Source of the DNA: a candidate division CSSED10-310 bacterium
GTDB lineage: Bacteria; CSSED10-310
Reading direction: 5' to 3'
Assembly: GCA_003558985.1 (NCBI GenBank)
Contig: PWNJ01000096.1
Location: 1 to 32,116, forward strand
DNA length: 32,116 bases
Each line of letters starts with the position of its first letter. Positions within the stretch are counted from its first letter, which is position 1. Shown one piece after another: positions 23,953 to 32,116 of the stretch. The notes under the pieces were generated by a model. It had not been told where the DNA came from. It did no database searches and saw only the letters and a list, made by a program, of their open reading frames with translations. The position numbers were made by a program, and so were the translations under genes.

Positions 23953-26919
23953 TTAGAACGCGTACCGCAACATAATGTTATAGATACGCGGCGGACCCCA
24001 GGCATTATCAGTGTTGAAAATCTCTGGTCTTCGCGGATTAAATACATCATTTCGTGATAGTACACCCTGGAAGTTGGCGATATTGATAACATCAAGCACC
24101 ACAGTCAGAGCGCCGTATCGTCCGAATTTGAATGAGTTCTGCCATGAGATATCCCATGTATTGTATCCTGGGAGCTCATAACCTCCACGACCTTCCGGAT
24201 AATACCATGCATATGCTCTATATGGAGGTCTTGCAGTCCATGTGGACGGATCATTGATATCATTATCGGGATCGTCCGGATCATAAGTATCCTGAGGCGC
24301 CATCCGTTTGCTGTAATGATATCCTGAACGATAGAAACCGTTCAGTCCAAATGACATTTCATACCAGTCGGTTATATCAAAATGGTATGTGGCAGCGATT
24401 TTCAGGTAATGACGACATGACCATGGAAGCTCACCATACAAGTTAACAGATGTCTGATATGTATCATACTGGCCGGAAAACTGTGAAACACCACTGAATC
24501 CCGCCTGCTGATTGATAACGGATCCCTGGGCACGGGAATATGTGTAACTGGCCTGAAGATTCCAGTTGTCGCGACGTGCACGGGCTGTAACTTCGTAACC
24601 GTAATAATCCCGTTTGTTACCTTCCACGTTGGTCACCCAATACAGATGTTTGGAGTAATCCCTTCCGTCATCTCTGGGATCAAACTTTTTATTGGGGTCA
24701 AGGCCTGAAAAATCATCCTTTACTCCACCCAGATAGGTCCATGTAACATTCCAGTCTTCATCAAGAAACAATCCAACATCTTCAATCATGTTTCGGGTTC
24801 TGCGGTTCGTATAGGATAAACCAACCATGAAGTTAGGCATAACTTCCTGCTGAATACCTATTTTAAATTCATCCGTGTATTCAGCCGACAGATTTGGGTC
24901 AATCAGATTCCAGTCACCCGGTTGATCCTCTGATGTAGTTCTCCAGTTGTTATCATCAAAGAAAAATTCTTCATCCGGAATACCATCTCTGTTTCTATCC
25001 GTCCACTGTGGCCCTGTGTATTCCTGACTCCTGGTGGCGTATGTGTCTGCTTCAAAGGGCTGAAACATCATCGGCAACTGCAGATCAAAGGGATTATAAA
25101 ACCGTCCCCAGAAAGCGCTGAGCGCTGTTTGACCATCGCCAAACACATCCCATGCGAAACCTATCCGAGGTGCAATCATATTGTCCAGTTTCATTGGAGC
25201 TTTTTCCTTGAAAGAACCATCAGCGTTTCTGAAAGAATCACCGCGCCATTGGCCCCATCGCCATGCCGGGACATTTTTATCCCCATCATCGTTTTTATAG
25301 GTGACCGTTTCGTACCTGACTCCCAGATTCAGTGTAATATCATCTGTTATGTACCAGTCATCCTGAATATAGAATGCCAGATAATCGCCTTTGACAAATG
25401 CAGATCCTTCGTTCAAATAAACTGATCTGGTCGCATCAGTGCCGAAATAATAGGAGCCGTCTTCGGAAGGATTCTGGGTAATTGTATAAGTAGCGCCACC
25501 CGGAACGAAGATAATCGATTCACGTTCCAGCCAGTGGAGTTCGATACCGGTTTTCCATTCATGAGATCCCATCAGATCATCAATGAAATAACTGGCGTTT
25601 GCGGTGAACTGCATTCGGTCACGCAAGTCTTCGCGCCAGTTTCCGTAGTTGTTATAACTCTGTCTGTAATAAGTGTCGAAGAAATTGGGTGATGTTGCAT
25701 CTCCATCAGCGGGAATATCATTAATAAACCCTTCTGCAACACCGAATCGAGATACAAAAAAGAGGTTTGAGCTATACAGCCATGTCCATTCCAGACTATA
25801 GAAAGGACCACCCTGTTCACCGGTGCCATATGCTTCGGGCGTAGTATTCGTGCCACCAAATCTGTTAATTATTTCAGCGTCTTCACCTGAATAGGCAAAA
25901 ACAAATTTATGCTCCTGCATTGGCTGATAGGTAATTTTTGCATAGGGCAGATAAAATTCTCTATCCTGATTAATTCTTACCAGTTGCGATGGGTCTTCTG
26001 AGTCAGCGCCATATGAGCCGATTGTGAAACCTTCTCCATCGGTTACCGTAAGACTGTAAGTTACCATGAACCAGAGTTTATCCTGAATAATCGGTCCATC
26101 CAGCGTTATTGCATACTCGTTTCGCAGAAACTCTGACAAATTTCTTTTATCGTCATGTTTATCTTTAGAGTAATAATCACTGTCCATTCGTTTCCAGCGA
26201 AAAACACCGTGAAACTCATTGCCACCGGATTTTGTAACCGCATTGACAATACCACCCATGGAACGGCCAAACTCGGCCTTGAAACCACCGGTTTGGACCT
26301 CAACCTGTTCTATGGCGTCAGCGGCCAGATTGGCGCCGAAGGTTGACGTTACGGGGTCTGTCGTGTCAATACCGTCAAATAAATAGGTGTTATCAGTGAA
26401 TGAACCACCGGCAACCCGAACATTTCCGCCGCCTGTAACATTACCGCTCATTGTGAATGCGCTGAACATATCATCTGAGCCTGGAAGACGCTGCGACAGA
26501 TCGCGCTCAATGGTTGTTCGGCTGGTTGAGCTGGTAACATCAAGCACTTCAGCAGCTCCGGTAACTATTACGGTTTCCTCAAATGGAGCCATTTCCATTA
26601 CAAAATTGATGTTGACCGTTTGCCCCACAAGCACCCTGATGTCCGGTCGCTGAATGGTTTTCATACCCATCAGTTCAATCGTCAGAGAATACATGCCTGG
26701 AGGCAACTGAGGCATCCGGTACAGACCACTTTCGCTTGTAACATCCACCCGGGCTCCGGGAAGATTGGGCCCCGTGGCGGTAACCGTAACGCCGGGAATC
26801 GGGTTGTCATCGGGATCCGTAATTCGGCCTGCAATGACTCCCGTCAAAGAAGCGCTTACTGAACTGCTGGCAACCAGCACAACAGTAAAGCTTAACAGTA
26901 AGAGTTTTTTAAGGCACAT
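23953..26919 (-). CDS. TonB-dependent receptor, Oar-like, copy 1
   Basis: A 988-residue outer-membrane receptor for TonB-driven import. The start is the ATG at 26919 behind GGGAGG; an upstream GTG lies ahead of that site. A signal peptide (about 1-23, VSA cleavage) leads to a carboxypeptidase-regulatory beta-sandwich (about 25-112) and a TonB-box-like ETVIVTG (115-121). The plug follows (about 125-235, with GGIVNAVTKSGGNEFHG), then a large barrel ending in MLRYAF with terminal Phe. It closely matches the receptor at 27141-30134 along the whole length, differing mainly in predicted surface loops. No SusD-like partner is adjacent. Substrate unknown; Oar-type receptors are linked to large peptides or proteins, which fits the peptidases here. 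Confidence 0.93.
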   Translation of the reverse strand: MCLKKLLLLSFTVVLVASSSVSASLTGVIAGRITDPDDNPIPGVTVTATGPNLPGARVDVTSESGLYRMPQLPPGMYSLTIELMGMKTIQRPDIRVLVGQTVNINFVMEMAPFEETVIVTGAAEVLDVTSSTSRTTIERDLSQRLPGSDDMFSAFTMSGNVTGGGNVRVAGGSFTDNTYLFDGIDTTDPVTSTFGANLAADAIEQVEVQTGGFKAEFGRSMGGIVNAVTKSGGNEFHGVFRWKRMDSDYYSKDKHDDKRNLSEFLRNEYAITLDGPIIQDKLWFMVTYSLTVTDGEGFTIGSYGADSEDPSQLVRINQDREFYLPYAKITYQPMQEHKFVFAYSGEDAEIINRFGGTNTTPEAYGTGEQGGPFYSLEWTWLYSSNLFFVSRFGVAEGFINDIPADGDATSPNFFDTYYRQSYNNYGNWREDLRDRMQFTANASYFIDDLMGSHEWKTGIELHWLERESIIFVPGGATYTITQNPSEDGSYYFGTDATRSVYLNEGSAFVKGDYLAFYIQDDWYITDDITLNLGVRYETVTYKNDDGDKNVPAWRWGQWRGDSFRNADGSFKEKAPMKLDNMIAPRIGFAWDVFGDGQTALSAFWGRFYNPFDLQLPMMFQPFEADTYATRSQEYTGPQWTDRNRDGIPDEEFFFDDNNWRTTSEDQPGDWNLIDPNLSAEYTDEFKIGIQQEVMPNFMVGLSYTNRRTRNMIEDVGLFLDEDWNVTWTYLGGVKDDFSGLDPNKKFDPRDDGRDYSKHLYWVTNVEGNKRDYYGYEVTARARRDNWNLQASYTYSRAQGSVINQQAGFSGVSQFSGQYDTYQTSVNLYGELPWSCRHYLKIAATYHFDITDWYEMSFGLNGFYRSGYHYSKRMAPQDTYDPDDPDNDINDPSTWTARPPYRAYAWYYPEGRGGYELPGYNTWDISWQNSFKFGRYGALTVVLDVINIANFQGVLSRNDVFNPRRPEIFNTDNAWGPPRIYNIMLRYAF

Positions 26920-27036
26920 GAAAAAATCCTCCCTCACAATAGATGGTTTCCAATGCCAAAATTATCAGCAAACAATTTACTCAAAAACAGCCCTCATAAT
27001 TATGACATTTATAGGCCTTTTGGGGCTTTTAAAGTC

Positions 27037-27069
27037 ATTAATCAGGATTATATCAGAGCCTTGATTAAT
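27037..27069. repeat. Inverted repeat around the -10 of receptor copy 1
   Basis: ATTAATCAGG at 27037-27046 and CCTTGATTAAT at 27059-27069 are inverted copies with a one-base bulge. They flank the -10 hexamer at 27047-27052, a typical place for a repressor site, although a hairpin is also possible. Confidence 0.45.
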
Positions 27070-27076
27070 TTAGCAA
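27047..27076 (-). promoter_or_regulatory. Promoter of receptor copy 1
   Basis: On the minus strand there is TTGCTA (27071-27076), an 18-nt spacer and a perfect TATAAT (27047-27052). It sits directly after the terminator of receptor copy 2, leaving a leader of about 120 nt. Confidence 0.6.
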
Positions 27077-27085
27077 CATGTTTAT

Positions 27086-27116
27086 AAAAAAAACGGCGCC
27101 GTTTCCGGCGCCGTTT
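27086..27116 (-). terminator. Intrinsic terminator of receptor copy 2
   Basis: On the minus strand an 11-bp stem (AAACGGCGCCG paired with CGGCGCCGTTT, 4-nt loop) runs into a T tract, 24 nt past the stop. It insulates copy 1 from copy 2. Confidence 0.9.
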
Positions 27117-27140
27117 GTATCAAACAATTATACTTCGGGA

Positions 27141-30134
27141 TTAGAATGCGTAGCGCAGCATGATGTGATATGCACGCGGCCAGCCCCATGCATTTTCAGT
27201 ACCGAAGATGTCCGGATTGTTGGGGTTGAATGTGTCAACTTCGCTCAGAATACCCTGGAAGTTAAAGATATTAACCACATCCAGAATGACAGTCAGAGCG
27301 CCATAGCGGCCGAATCTGAATGAGTTCTGCCATGAGATATCCCAGGTATTGTATGCGGGCAGTTCGTAACCGCCGCGACCTTCAGGAAAATGTCCCTGAT
27401 AGGTGCGGTATGGCGGACGTGCTGTCCATGTGTCGGGATCGTTGATATCATTGTCAGGATCGTCTGGATCATAGGTAAACGGTGGTGCCATTCTTTTGCT
27501 GTAATGGTAACCGCTTCTGAAAAATCCGTTCAATCCGAATGACATTTCGTACCAGTCGGTAAGATCGAAATGATATGTTCCGGCGATTTTCAGATAGTGT
27601 CGCAATGACCAGGGCAGTTCGCCGTACATATTCTGTGATACACCCCATGTATCATATCCGGCAGAAAACTGTGCTACACCACTTGAACCTTCATGAACAT
27701 TAATATGAGTTCCCTGGGCTCTTGAGTATGTATAGCTGGCCTGCAGATTCCAGTTGTCACGTCGGGCACGTGCAGTAATTTCATAGCCATAATAATCACG
27801 TCGGGCTTCTGGAACATTGGTTACCCAATACAGATGCTTGACATAATCCGGATCTTCCTGACCCGCTCTGGGTGCACGAGGATCAAATTGTCTCTCTGGA
27901 TCATGACCAGAGAAATCATCCTTGATTGCTCCCAGATATGTCCATGTAACATTTCCATCTTCATCAAAGAACAGACCGATATCTTCGATCATATTTCTGG
28001 TTCTGCGGTTCGTGTAGGATAAACCGACCATAACATTCGGCATAACTTCCTGCTGAATACCAATCAGGATTTCATCAGTGTATTCCGGTGACAGATCCGG
28101 ATCTATCAGGTTCCAGTCACCCGGTTCATCTTCTGAAGTGGTAACCCAATTGGCATCATCAAAAAAGAAATCTTCGTCCGGCACGCCATCTCTATTTCTG
28201 TCTGACCATTGTGGACCGACATATTCCTGGCTGCGGGTCGCATACTGATTAGCTTCCCATGGCTGAAACATTCCGGGTAACTGCAGATCAAAGGGGTTAT
28301 AAAAACGGCCGTAAAAACCATGAATTGAGGTTCTTCCTGTTCCAAACACATCCCATGCGAAACCAATACGCGGTGCAAGCATATTATCCATTTTCATTGG
28401 AGCTGTTTGTTTGAATGAACCATCGGGGTTCAAGTATGATTCTGCTGTCCACTGTCCCCATCGCCATGCTGGAACCTTTGAATCGCCAGCATCATTTTTG
28501 TAAGTAACGGTTTCATAGCGGAGTCCAAGATTCAATGTAATATCATCCGTGATGCTCCAGTCATCCTGAATGAAGAATGCCATGTAATCTCCGGATACTT
28601 CTGCCACTCCGGGATTGATTCGCAGTGATCGTGTTGCTTCGGTTCCGATATAGTAGTCTGGATTATCCGGGTCACCAACCGGTATCTGAGTTACGGTATA
28701 AGAAGCGCCGCCGGTCATATCATCGACAACTTCACGAACCATTTTGTGATACTCAAAGCCGGCTTTCCATTCATGTGAACCCATCAGATCATCAAGAAAA
28801 TAGCTGGCGCTACCGCCCATTTGGAAACGATCTCTGTCATCTGTCAGCCAGCGTCCGTAATTATTATAGTTTTGCTGGTAATAAGTGTCCCAAAATGCTG
28901 GTGAATCTCTGTCATTGTCACTTGGAACCACATTGATAAACCCTTCAGATGTTCCTATACGGGTAACAAAAAACAGATTAGAGCTGTACAGCCATGTCCA
29001 TTCAAGGCTGTAAAACGGACCGCCCTGTTCCTGTGTTCCAAACGCTTCCGGTGTTGTGTTCATGCCACCATAGATGTTCTTGATTTCGGCATCTTCACCG
29101 GAATAATTGAAAACGAATTTATGTTCCTGCATCGGTTGATAGGTAAATTTGAAATACGGAAGATGAAATTCCCGATCCTGGTCTATCAGGACCTGGTCGC
29201 CAGGATCCAATTGATCCGCACCATAAAAACCAATGGCTGGTCCTTCACCGTCTGTAACACTCAGACTGTAGGTGACCATGAACCAAAGTTTGTCCTGAAT
29301 AATCGGACCGTCAAAGGTACCTGCATATTCATTGCGAAGTGACTCTGGAAGCGTTCTTTTGTCTTCATGTTTGTCACTTGCACGAGTGTCGGTATCCATT
29401 CGTTTCCAGCGCAGAACTCCGTGGAATTCATTACCACCCGATTTTGTAACAGCGTTAACAATACCGCCCATTGAACGACCGAATTCCGCTTTAAAACCAC
29501 CGGTCTGAACTTCAACCTGTTCAATGGCATCTGCGGCAAGGTTAGCGCCAAACGTTGATGTTACCGGATCAGTTGTGTCAACACCGTCAAACATGTACGT
29601 GTTATCAGTGCTTGCTCCACCACCAACACGAACGTTTCCTCCACCAGTAACATTACCACTCATTGTAAATGCACTGAACATGTCATCCGAACCCGGAAGA
29701 CGCCGTGACAGATCGCGTTCAATTGTGGTTCTTGCAGAAGATGATGTTGTATCAAGTACTTGTTCCGCGCCGGTAACCACTACGGTTGTCTCAAATGGCG
29801 CCATTTCCATCACAAGATTGATGGTAGCAGTTTGCCCGACAAGAACTCTGATGTCAGGACGTTGAATGGTTTTCATACCCATCAGTTCAACCGTTAAGGT
29901 ATACATACCTGGCGGTAACTGGGGCATACGATACAATCCCGTAGAGCCGGTGACATCCACCCGCGCTCCGGGAAGATTGGGTCCCGTGGCTGTCACTGTG
30001 ACACCCGGGATCGGATTGTCATCGACATCAGTTATACGACCTGCAATAACACCCGTCAAAGACGATGCCTGCAGCGAACTGGTGCCGACCAATAAGGCCA
30101 AAAGGCCAAAGAAAAGAATTTTTCGAAGGTGCAT
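27141..30134 (-). CDS. TonB-dependent receptor, Oar-like, copy 2
   Basis: A 997-residue paralog of the receptor at 23953-26919 with the same order: signal peptide (about 1-23, LQA cleavage), carboxypeptidase-regulatory domain, TonB-box-like TTVVVTG, plug, large barrel and C-terminal MLRYAF. The ATG at 30134 follows GGGAGG by 6 nt; a TTG two codons earlier is less likely. Protein identity with copy 1 is very high through the N-terminal regulatory domain and plug. The DNA nonetheless differs at many third codon positions, so this is an old duplication under strong purifying selection. The copies differ more in segments expected to be surface loops. A TPR protein with a similar regulatory domain is encoded upstream on the same strand. 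Confidence 0.93.
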   Translation of the reverse strand: MHLRKILFFGLLALLVGTSSLQASSLTGVIAGRITDVDDNPIPGVTVTATGPNLPGARVDVTGSTGLYRMPQLPPGMYTLTVELMGMKTIQRPDIRVLVGQTATINLVMEMAPFETTVVVTGAEQVLDTTSSSARTTIERDLSRRLPGSDDMFSAFTMSGNVTGGGNVRVGGGASTDNTYMFDGVDTTDPVTSTFGANLAADAIEQVEVQTGGFKAEFGRSMGGIVNAVTKSGGNEFHGVLRWKRMDTDTRASDKHEDKRTLPESLRNEYAGTFDGPIIQDKLWFMVTYSLSVTDGEGPAIGFYGADQLDPGDQVLIDQDREFHLPYFKFTYQPMQEHKFVFNYSGEDAEIKNIYGGMNTTPEAFGTQEQGGPFYSLEWTWLYSSNLFFVTRIGTSEGFINVVPSDNDRDSPAFWDTYYQQNYNNYGRWLTDDRDRFQMGGSASYFLDDLMGSHEWKAGFEYHKMVREVVDDMTGGASYTVTQIPVGDPDNPDYYIGTEATRSLRINPGVAEVSGDYMAFFIQDDWSITDDITLNLGLRYETVTYKNDAGDSKVPAWRWGQWTAESYLNPDGSFKQTAPMKMDNMLAPRIGFAWDVFGTGRTSIHGFYGRFYNPFDLQLPGMFQPWEANQYATRSQEYVGPQWSDRNRDGVPDEDFFFDDANWVTTSEDEPGDWNLIDPDLSPEYTDEILIGIQQEVMPNVMVGLSYTNRRTRNMIEDIGLFFDEDGNVTWTYLGAIKDDFSGHDPERQFDPRAPRAGQEDPDYVKHLYWVTNVPEARRDYYGYEITARARRDNWNLQASYTYSRAQGTHINVHEGSSGVAQFSAGYDTWGVSQNMYGELPWSLRHYLKIAGTYHFDLTDWYEMSFGLNGFFRSGYHYSKRMAPPFTYDPDDPDNDINDPDTWTARPPYRTYQGHFPEGRGGYELPAYNTWDISWQNSFRFGRYGALTVILDVVNIFNFQGILSEVDTFNPNNPDIFGTENAWGWPRAYHIMLRYAF

Positions 30135-30426
30135 TTTCAACCTCCCTCAGATTAGATGTTTAATGGTTGCTTACTCCTGTAAGTATCATTTTTTTTACCA
30201 TAGATATACCGAACGCTCCTGCTGATGCAAATAATCCCTGCACCAGACCGCAAATCATAATCGTTATGTAGTTTAACAACAAGTTTTGCAAATTTCAAAA
30301 CCTTTTAACCCTGTTATGACCATGATCTAACCGAATCTTCATATCCTTCATATGGTTATCATCCATATTTTTTTCTTGAAGAACTCATACAGAGATACTC
30401 CTTTATTATGCGTATAACATAAAATA
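30135..30426. other. Longest intergenic region, leader of receptor copy 2
   Basis: These 292 bases hold no gene I can support. On the minus strand there is a possible 9-codon leader frame (30359-30388) with an AAGGAG site at a normal distance, a weak promoter candidate TTGTTG-17-TATGAT (30254-30282), and a 32-codon hydrophobic frame (30160-30258) with no ribosome binding site. A loose inverted repeat TTATG/CATAA lies just after the TPR gene but lacks a T tract. Confidence 0.4.
30254..30282 (-). promoter_or_regulatory. Possible promoter of receptor copy 2
   Basis: On the minus strand there is TTGTTG (three of six), a 17-nt spacer and TATGAT (five of six), 120 nt ahead of the receptor start. 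The -35 is weak, so transcription could also come from the TPR gene upstream. Confidence 0.3.
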
Positions 30427-31437
30427 CTACTTATCTGTCATCTCCCTTAACAATTGAATCGTATCACGAGTATCCTGCATTTGTTCTTCCGGAACATCTT
30501 CAAAACTTTCCAAAATCGTTTCCATCTTTTCATACATTTTCAAAGCATTCGCATAATCACCCTGATTAATGTAAATGTCACCCAATAATCTGACTGAATC
30601 AAAATGATCCGGAAAATTTTCTACTGATTTCTCCAACCACTCTGCAGCCGCTGCCAGATCACCTTCACGAACTTCAATCCCTGCCAGGTTAAACAGAACC
30701 AGAGGATTCAGTTCATGCTCCACTTCTTCTTTCCATATCTTTTTAGCGTTTTCAAGGTCTCCCTTAATCATATATGTTGCTCCCAAAAGAGAACCTATGT
30801 CTGCAATTGACTCCTTGTCTTCATCAAGTTCATACGCTTTTCGAAGATATTTATGAGCATTTTCGGCATCGTGATCATCAAATGCCATCTGACCTAAAAT
30901 CAGATATGTCAGATAATGGATTTCAGGATCCAGCTTAATTGCTTTTTCAAACAACCGTTTAGCTTCATCAAGATTGTCCCGCTGAAGCTCTTCCAGTCCT
31001 TGATTATGTGCTTCTTCAGCCAATAAACGATTCCGCTCTTCCTCCGTCATATCCTCAAGAAACTGTTCTCTGGCTTCTTTTTTTGCCTCCTCAAGAGTCC
31101 GCATGGTCCACTCTTCCCGTACGTTCACTCCAGGACGCAGGGTAACGGTTCCTTCCAAAGGCTGATATCCTTCTTTTGTACACCTTATTGTGTAAGACTC
31201 CGGTTCCAAACCCACGATACTTGTGCGACCCCGACGGTCTGTGGGATCCAGTTGGTAGGTGCGAGTGGCGGTAATCGTGCTTATCAATTCAATATCAACG
31301 CCTTGCAGAGGTTTTCCGTCTGTATCCCTGATTGTAACAAAAAGGCGTCCCTGAGTTCGGCCACCATGAACCGGAACAAAAGACGCAATCATCACAAAAA
31401 TAATACTTGCCAGCAATATTTTTTGGTTTGTTTTCAT
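30427..31437 (-). CDS. Exported TPR protein with carboxypeptidase-regulatory domain
   Basis: A 336-residue protein. A signal peptide (about 1-25) is followed by a carboxypeptidase-regulatory beta-sandwich (about 30-112; RLFVTIRDTDGKPLQGVDIEL), a charged helical linker (about 113-145) and at least four to five tetratricopeptide repeats (about 145-325; for example ADIGSLLGATYMIKGDLENA). It should act in the periplasm or at the outer membrane as a protein-binding scaffold. The ATG at 31437 follows AAGGAG with rather long spacing (11 nt). It precedes the tandem receptors, whose N-terminal domains have the same fold, so a role in receptor function or assembly is reasonable but unproven. Confidence 0.85.
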   Translation of the reverse strand: MKTNQKILLASIIFVMIASFVPVHGGRTQGRLFVTIRDTDGKPLQGVDIELISTITATRTYQLDPTDRRGRTSIVGLEPESYTIRCTKEGYQPLEGTVTLRPGVNVREEWTMRTLEEAKKEAREQFLEDMTEEERNRLLAEEAHNQGLEELQRDNLDEAKRLFEKAIKLDPEIHYLTYLILGQMAFDDHDAENAHKYLRKAYELDEDKESIADIGSLLGATYMIKGDLENAKKIWKEEVEHELNPLVLFNLAGIEVREGDLAAAAEWLEKSVENFPDHFDSVRLLGDIYINQGDYANALKMYEKMETILESFEDVPEEQMQDTRDTIQLLREMTDK

Positions 31438-31471
31438 AATGTCAAATACTCCTTAATCCTAAAGCTACCGA

Positions 31472-31501
31472 AATCTAACCCATTCTGCATACATATGTCA
31501 A
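31472..31501 (-). promoter_or_regulatory. Promoter of the TPR gene
   Basis: On the minus strand there is a perfect TTGACA (31496-31501), an 18-nt spacer and TAGATT (31472-31477), 34 nt ahead of the start codon. The rest of the 205-nt gap to rimO shows nothing clear. Confidence 0.55.
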
Positions 31502-31642
31502 GTCAACTGATCCCATAAACATTTTTCATTGCACACCTGATTGTTGAAACAGGCCAGTGCGCTTATAATCCCGGTTACTGATAAAAACCCCATCCCTATA
31601 TTATTTTATTAACATAAAATCTGTTTTTCGTAAAGACTTCAT

Positions 31643-32116
31643 CTAATTTTTTTCAGGAACAACTGCTTGATAATCATACATATCAACACCCGTCAGACGT
31701 ACTTGCAACCAGCTTCCCGCAGAATAGTTCCCCCGAACTCTGACCCAACCGTCCACCTCAGGCGCCTGAAACTCGGTTCTTCCCAGAACATATCCCGGGA
31801 CTGTTTCGTCTGGTCCATCAATTACTATCAAACATTCGCTACCCAACCGTTCCTGACTTCGCGCCTCGACAATTTCTGCCTGCGCTGACAACAACATTGC
31901 TGCCCGCTCTTCAGCCGTATACCTGTCCACTGCATCCTGCCGATAAGCAAAAGCAGCCGTGTCCGGTTCCGGTGACCACGAAAAAACTCCCAAATGGTCA
32001 AACGCGCCACTGTCCACAAGTTCCAGCATGTTCCGAAAAGCTTTTTCAGTCTCACCCGGATACCCCGTCATCAAGGTTGTACGAATCGCAACCCCGGGAA
32101 TACTTTTTCGAATGTG
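31643..32116 (-). CDS. rimO: Ribosomal protein uS12 methylthiotransferase, C-terminal part
   Basis: The last 157 codons of a gene whose 5' end lies beyond the right edge; the frame is open to position 32116. The segment IRKSIPGVAIRTTLMTGYPGET and the following LGVFSWSPEPDTAAF are characteristic of the radical SAM domain end of RimO. GRTEFQAPEVDGWVRV and the closing beta-rich stretch are its TRAM domain. RimO adds a methylthio group to an Asp of ribosomal protein uS12. The iron-sulfur motifs lie outside the window. The related MiaB is less likely, because the EVDGWVRV-type TRAM and the FSWSPEPDT stretch are RimO features. Confidence 0.92.
   Translation of the reverse strand, partial: HIRKSIPGVAIRTTLMTGYPGETEKAFRNMLELVDSGAFDHLGVFSWSPEPDTAAFAYRQDAVDRYTAEERAAMLLSAQAEIVEARSQERLGSECLIVIDGPDETVPGYVLGRTEFQAPEVDGWVRVRGNYSAGSWLQVRLTGVDMYDYQAVVPEKN

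Noticed and set aside
23953-30134. Recent gene conversion or assembly duplication of the two receptor genes
   Set aside because: The matching regions differ at many silent positions and the two terminators and leaders are unlike, so neither a recent copy nor an assembly artefact fits.
30160-30258. A 32-codon hydrophobic frame on the minus strand in the leader of receptor copy 2
   Set aside because: No ribosome binding site precedes its ATG, and that ATG overlaps a candidate -10 hexamer; base content looks like ordinary leader DNA.
1-32116. CRISPR arrays, tRNA or rRNA genes, insertion sequences, toxin-antitoxin or phage defence genes
   Set aside because: I looked for repeat-spacer structure, tRNA-like cloverleaf arms, transposase motifs and defence domains and saw none.

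Overview
The window looks like chromosomal DNA of an uncultured, diderm (Gram-negative), protein-degrading bacterium. The diderm call rests on two TonB-dependent outer-membrane receptors ending in a terminal Phe, a lipoprotein signal and several Sec signal peptides. Base composition is even and moderate, ribosome binding sites are strong (AGGAGG-like) throughout, and I see no tRNA, rRNA, CRISPR, insertion sequence or phage gene. The receptor style (N-terminal carboxypeptidase-regulatory domain, Oar-like) recalls Acidobacteriota/Aminicenantota-type lineages, but the phylum is not settled by the sequence.

Layout. 1-7392: secreted and surface proteins (a partial secreted protein, a dockerin-tagged M14 zinc carboxypeptidase, an Asp-box propeller lipoprotein, a papain-family protease) with lipoyl synthase (lipA) among them. 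7487-13710: a tight operon read leftwards, of glutamate dehydrogenase followed by two paralogous proteins built on the ATP-grasp half of PEP synthase / pyruvate phosphate dikinase. The second also carries a GAF-like domain and a C-terminal nucleotidyltransferase-like domain. 13807-15329: a two-gene unit (membrane protein of unknown function plus ferritin-like diiron protein) bracketed by a visible promoter and terminator. 15426-21972: cell-surface polysaccharide genes, with one glycosyltransferase rightwards and six nucleotide-sugar genes leftwards (rfbA, rfbC, rfbB, rfbD, gmd, rmd-like) behind a good promoter with a direct-repeat operator candidate. 22217-23797: a small orphan gene and ornithine aminotransferase. 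23953-30134: two tandem TonB-dependent receptor paralogs, each with its own intrinsic terminator. 30427-31437: a TPR protein sharing the carboxypeptidase-regulatory fold. 31643-32116: the C-terminal part of RimO.

How the parts may work together (inference): two secreted peptidases, large-substrate receptors, glutamate dehydrogenase and ornithine aminotransferase fit growth on peptides and amino acids. The rfb/gmd operon should supply dTDP-L-rhamnose and a GDP-6-deoxyhexose (possibly GDP-D-rhamnose) for surface glycans. The least understood part is the gdh plus paired PPDK-N-like operon: both paralogs keep the ATP-grasp signatures but lack the phosphohistidine and PEP-binding domains of the known enzymes and share an undescribed C-terminal domain instead.

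No gene-free stretch exceeds 300 bases; the longest (30135-30426) is described below.
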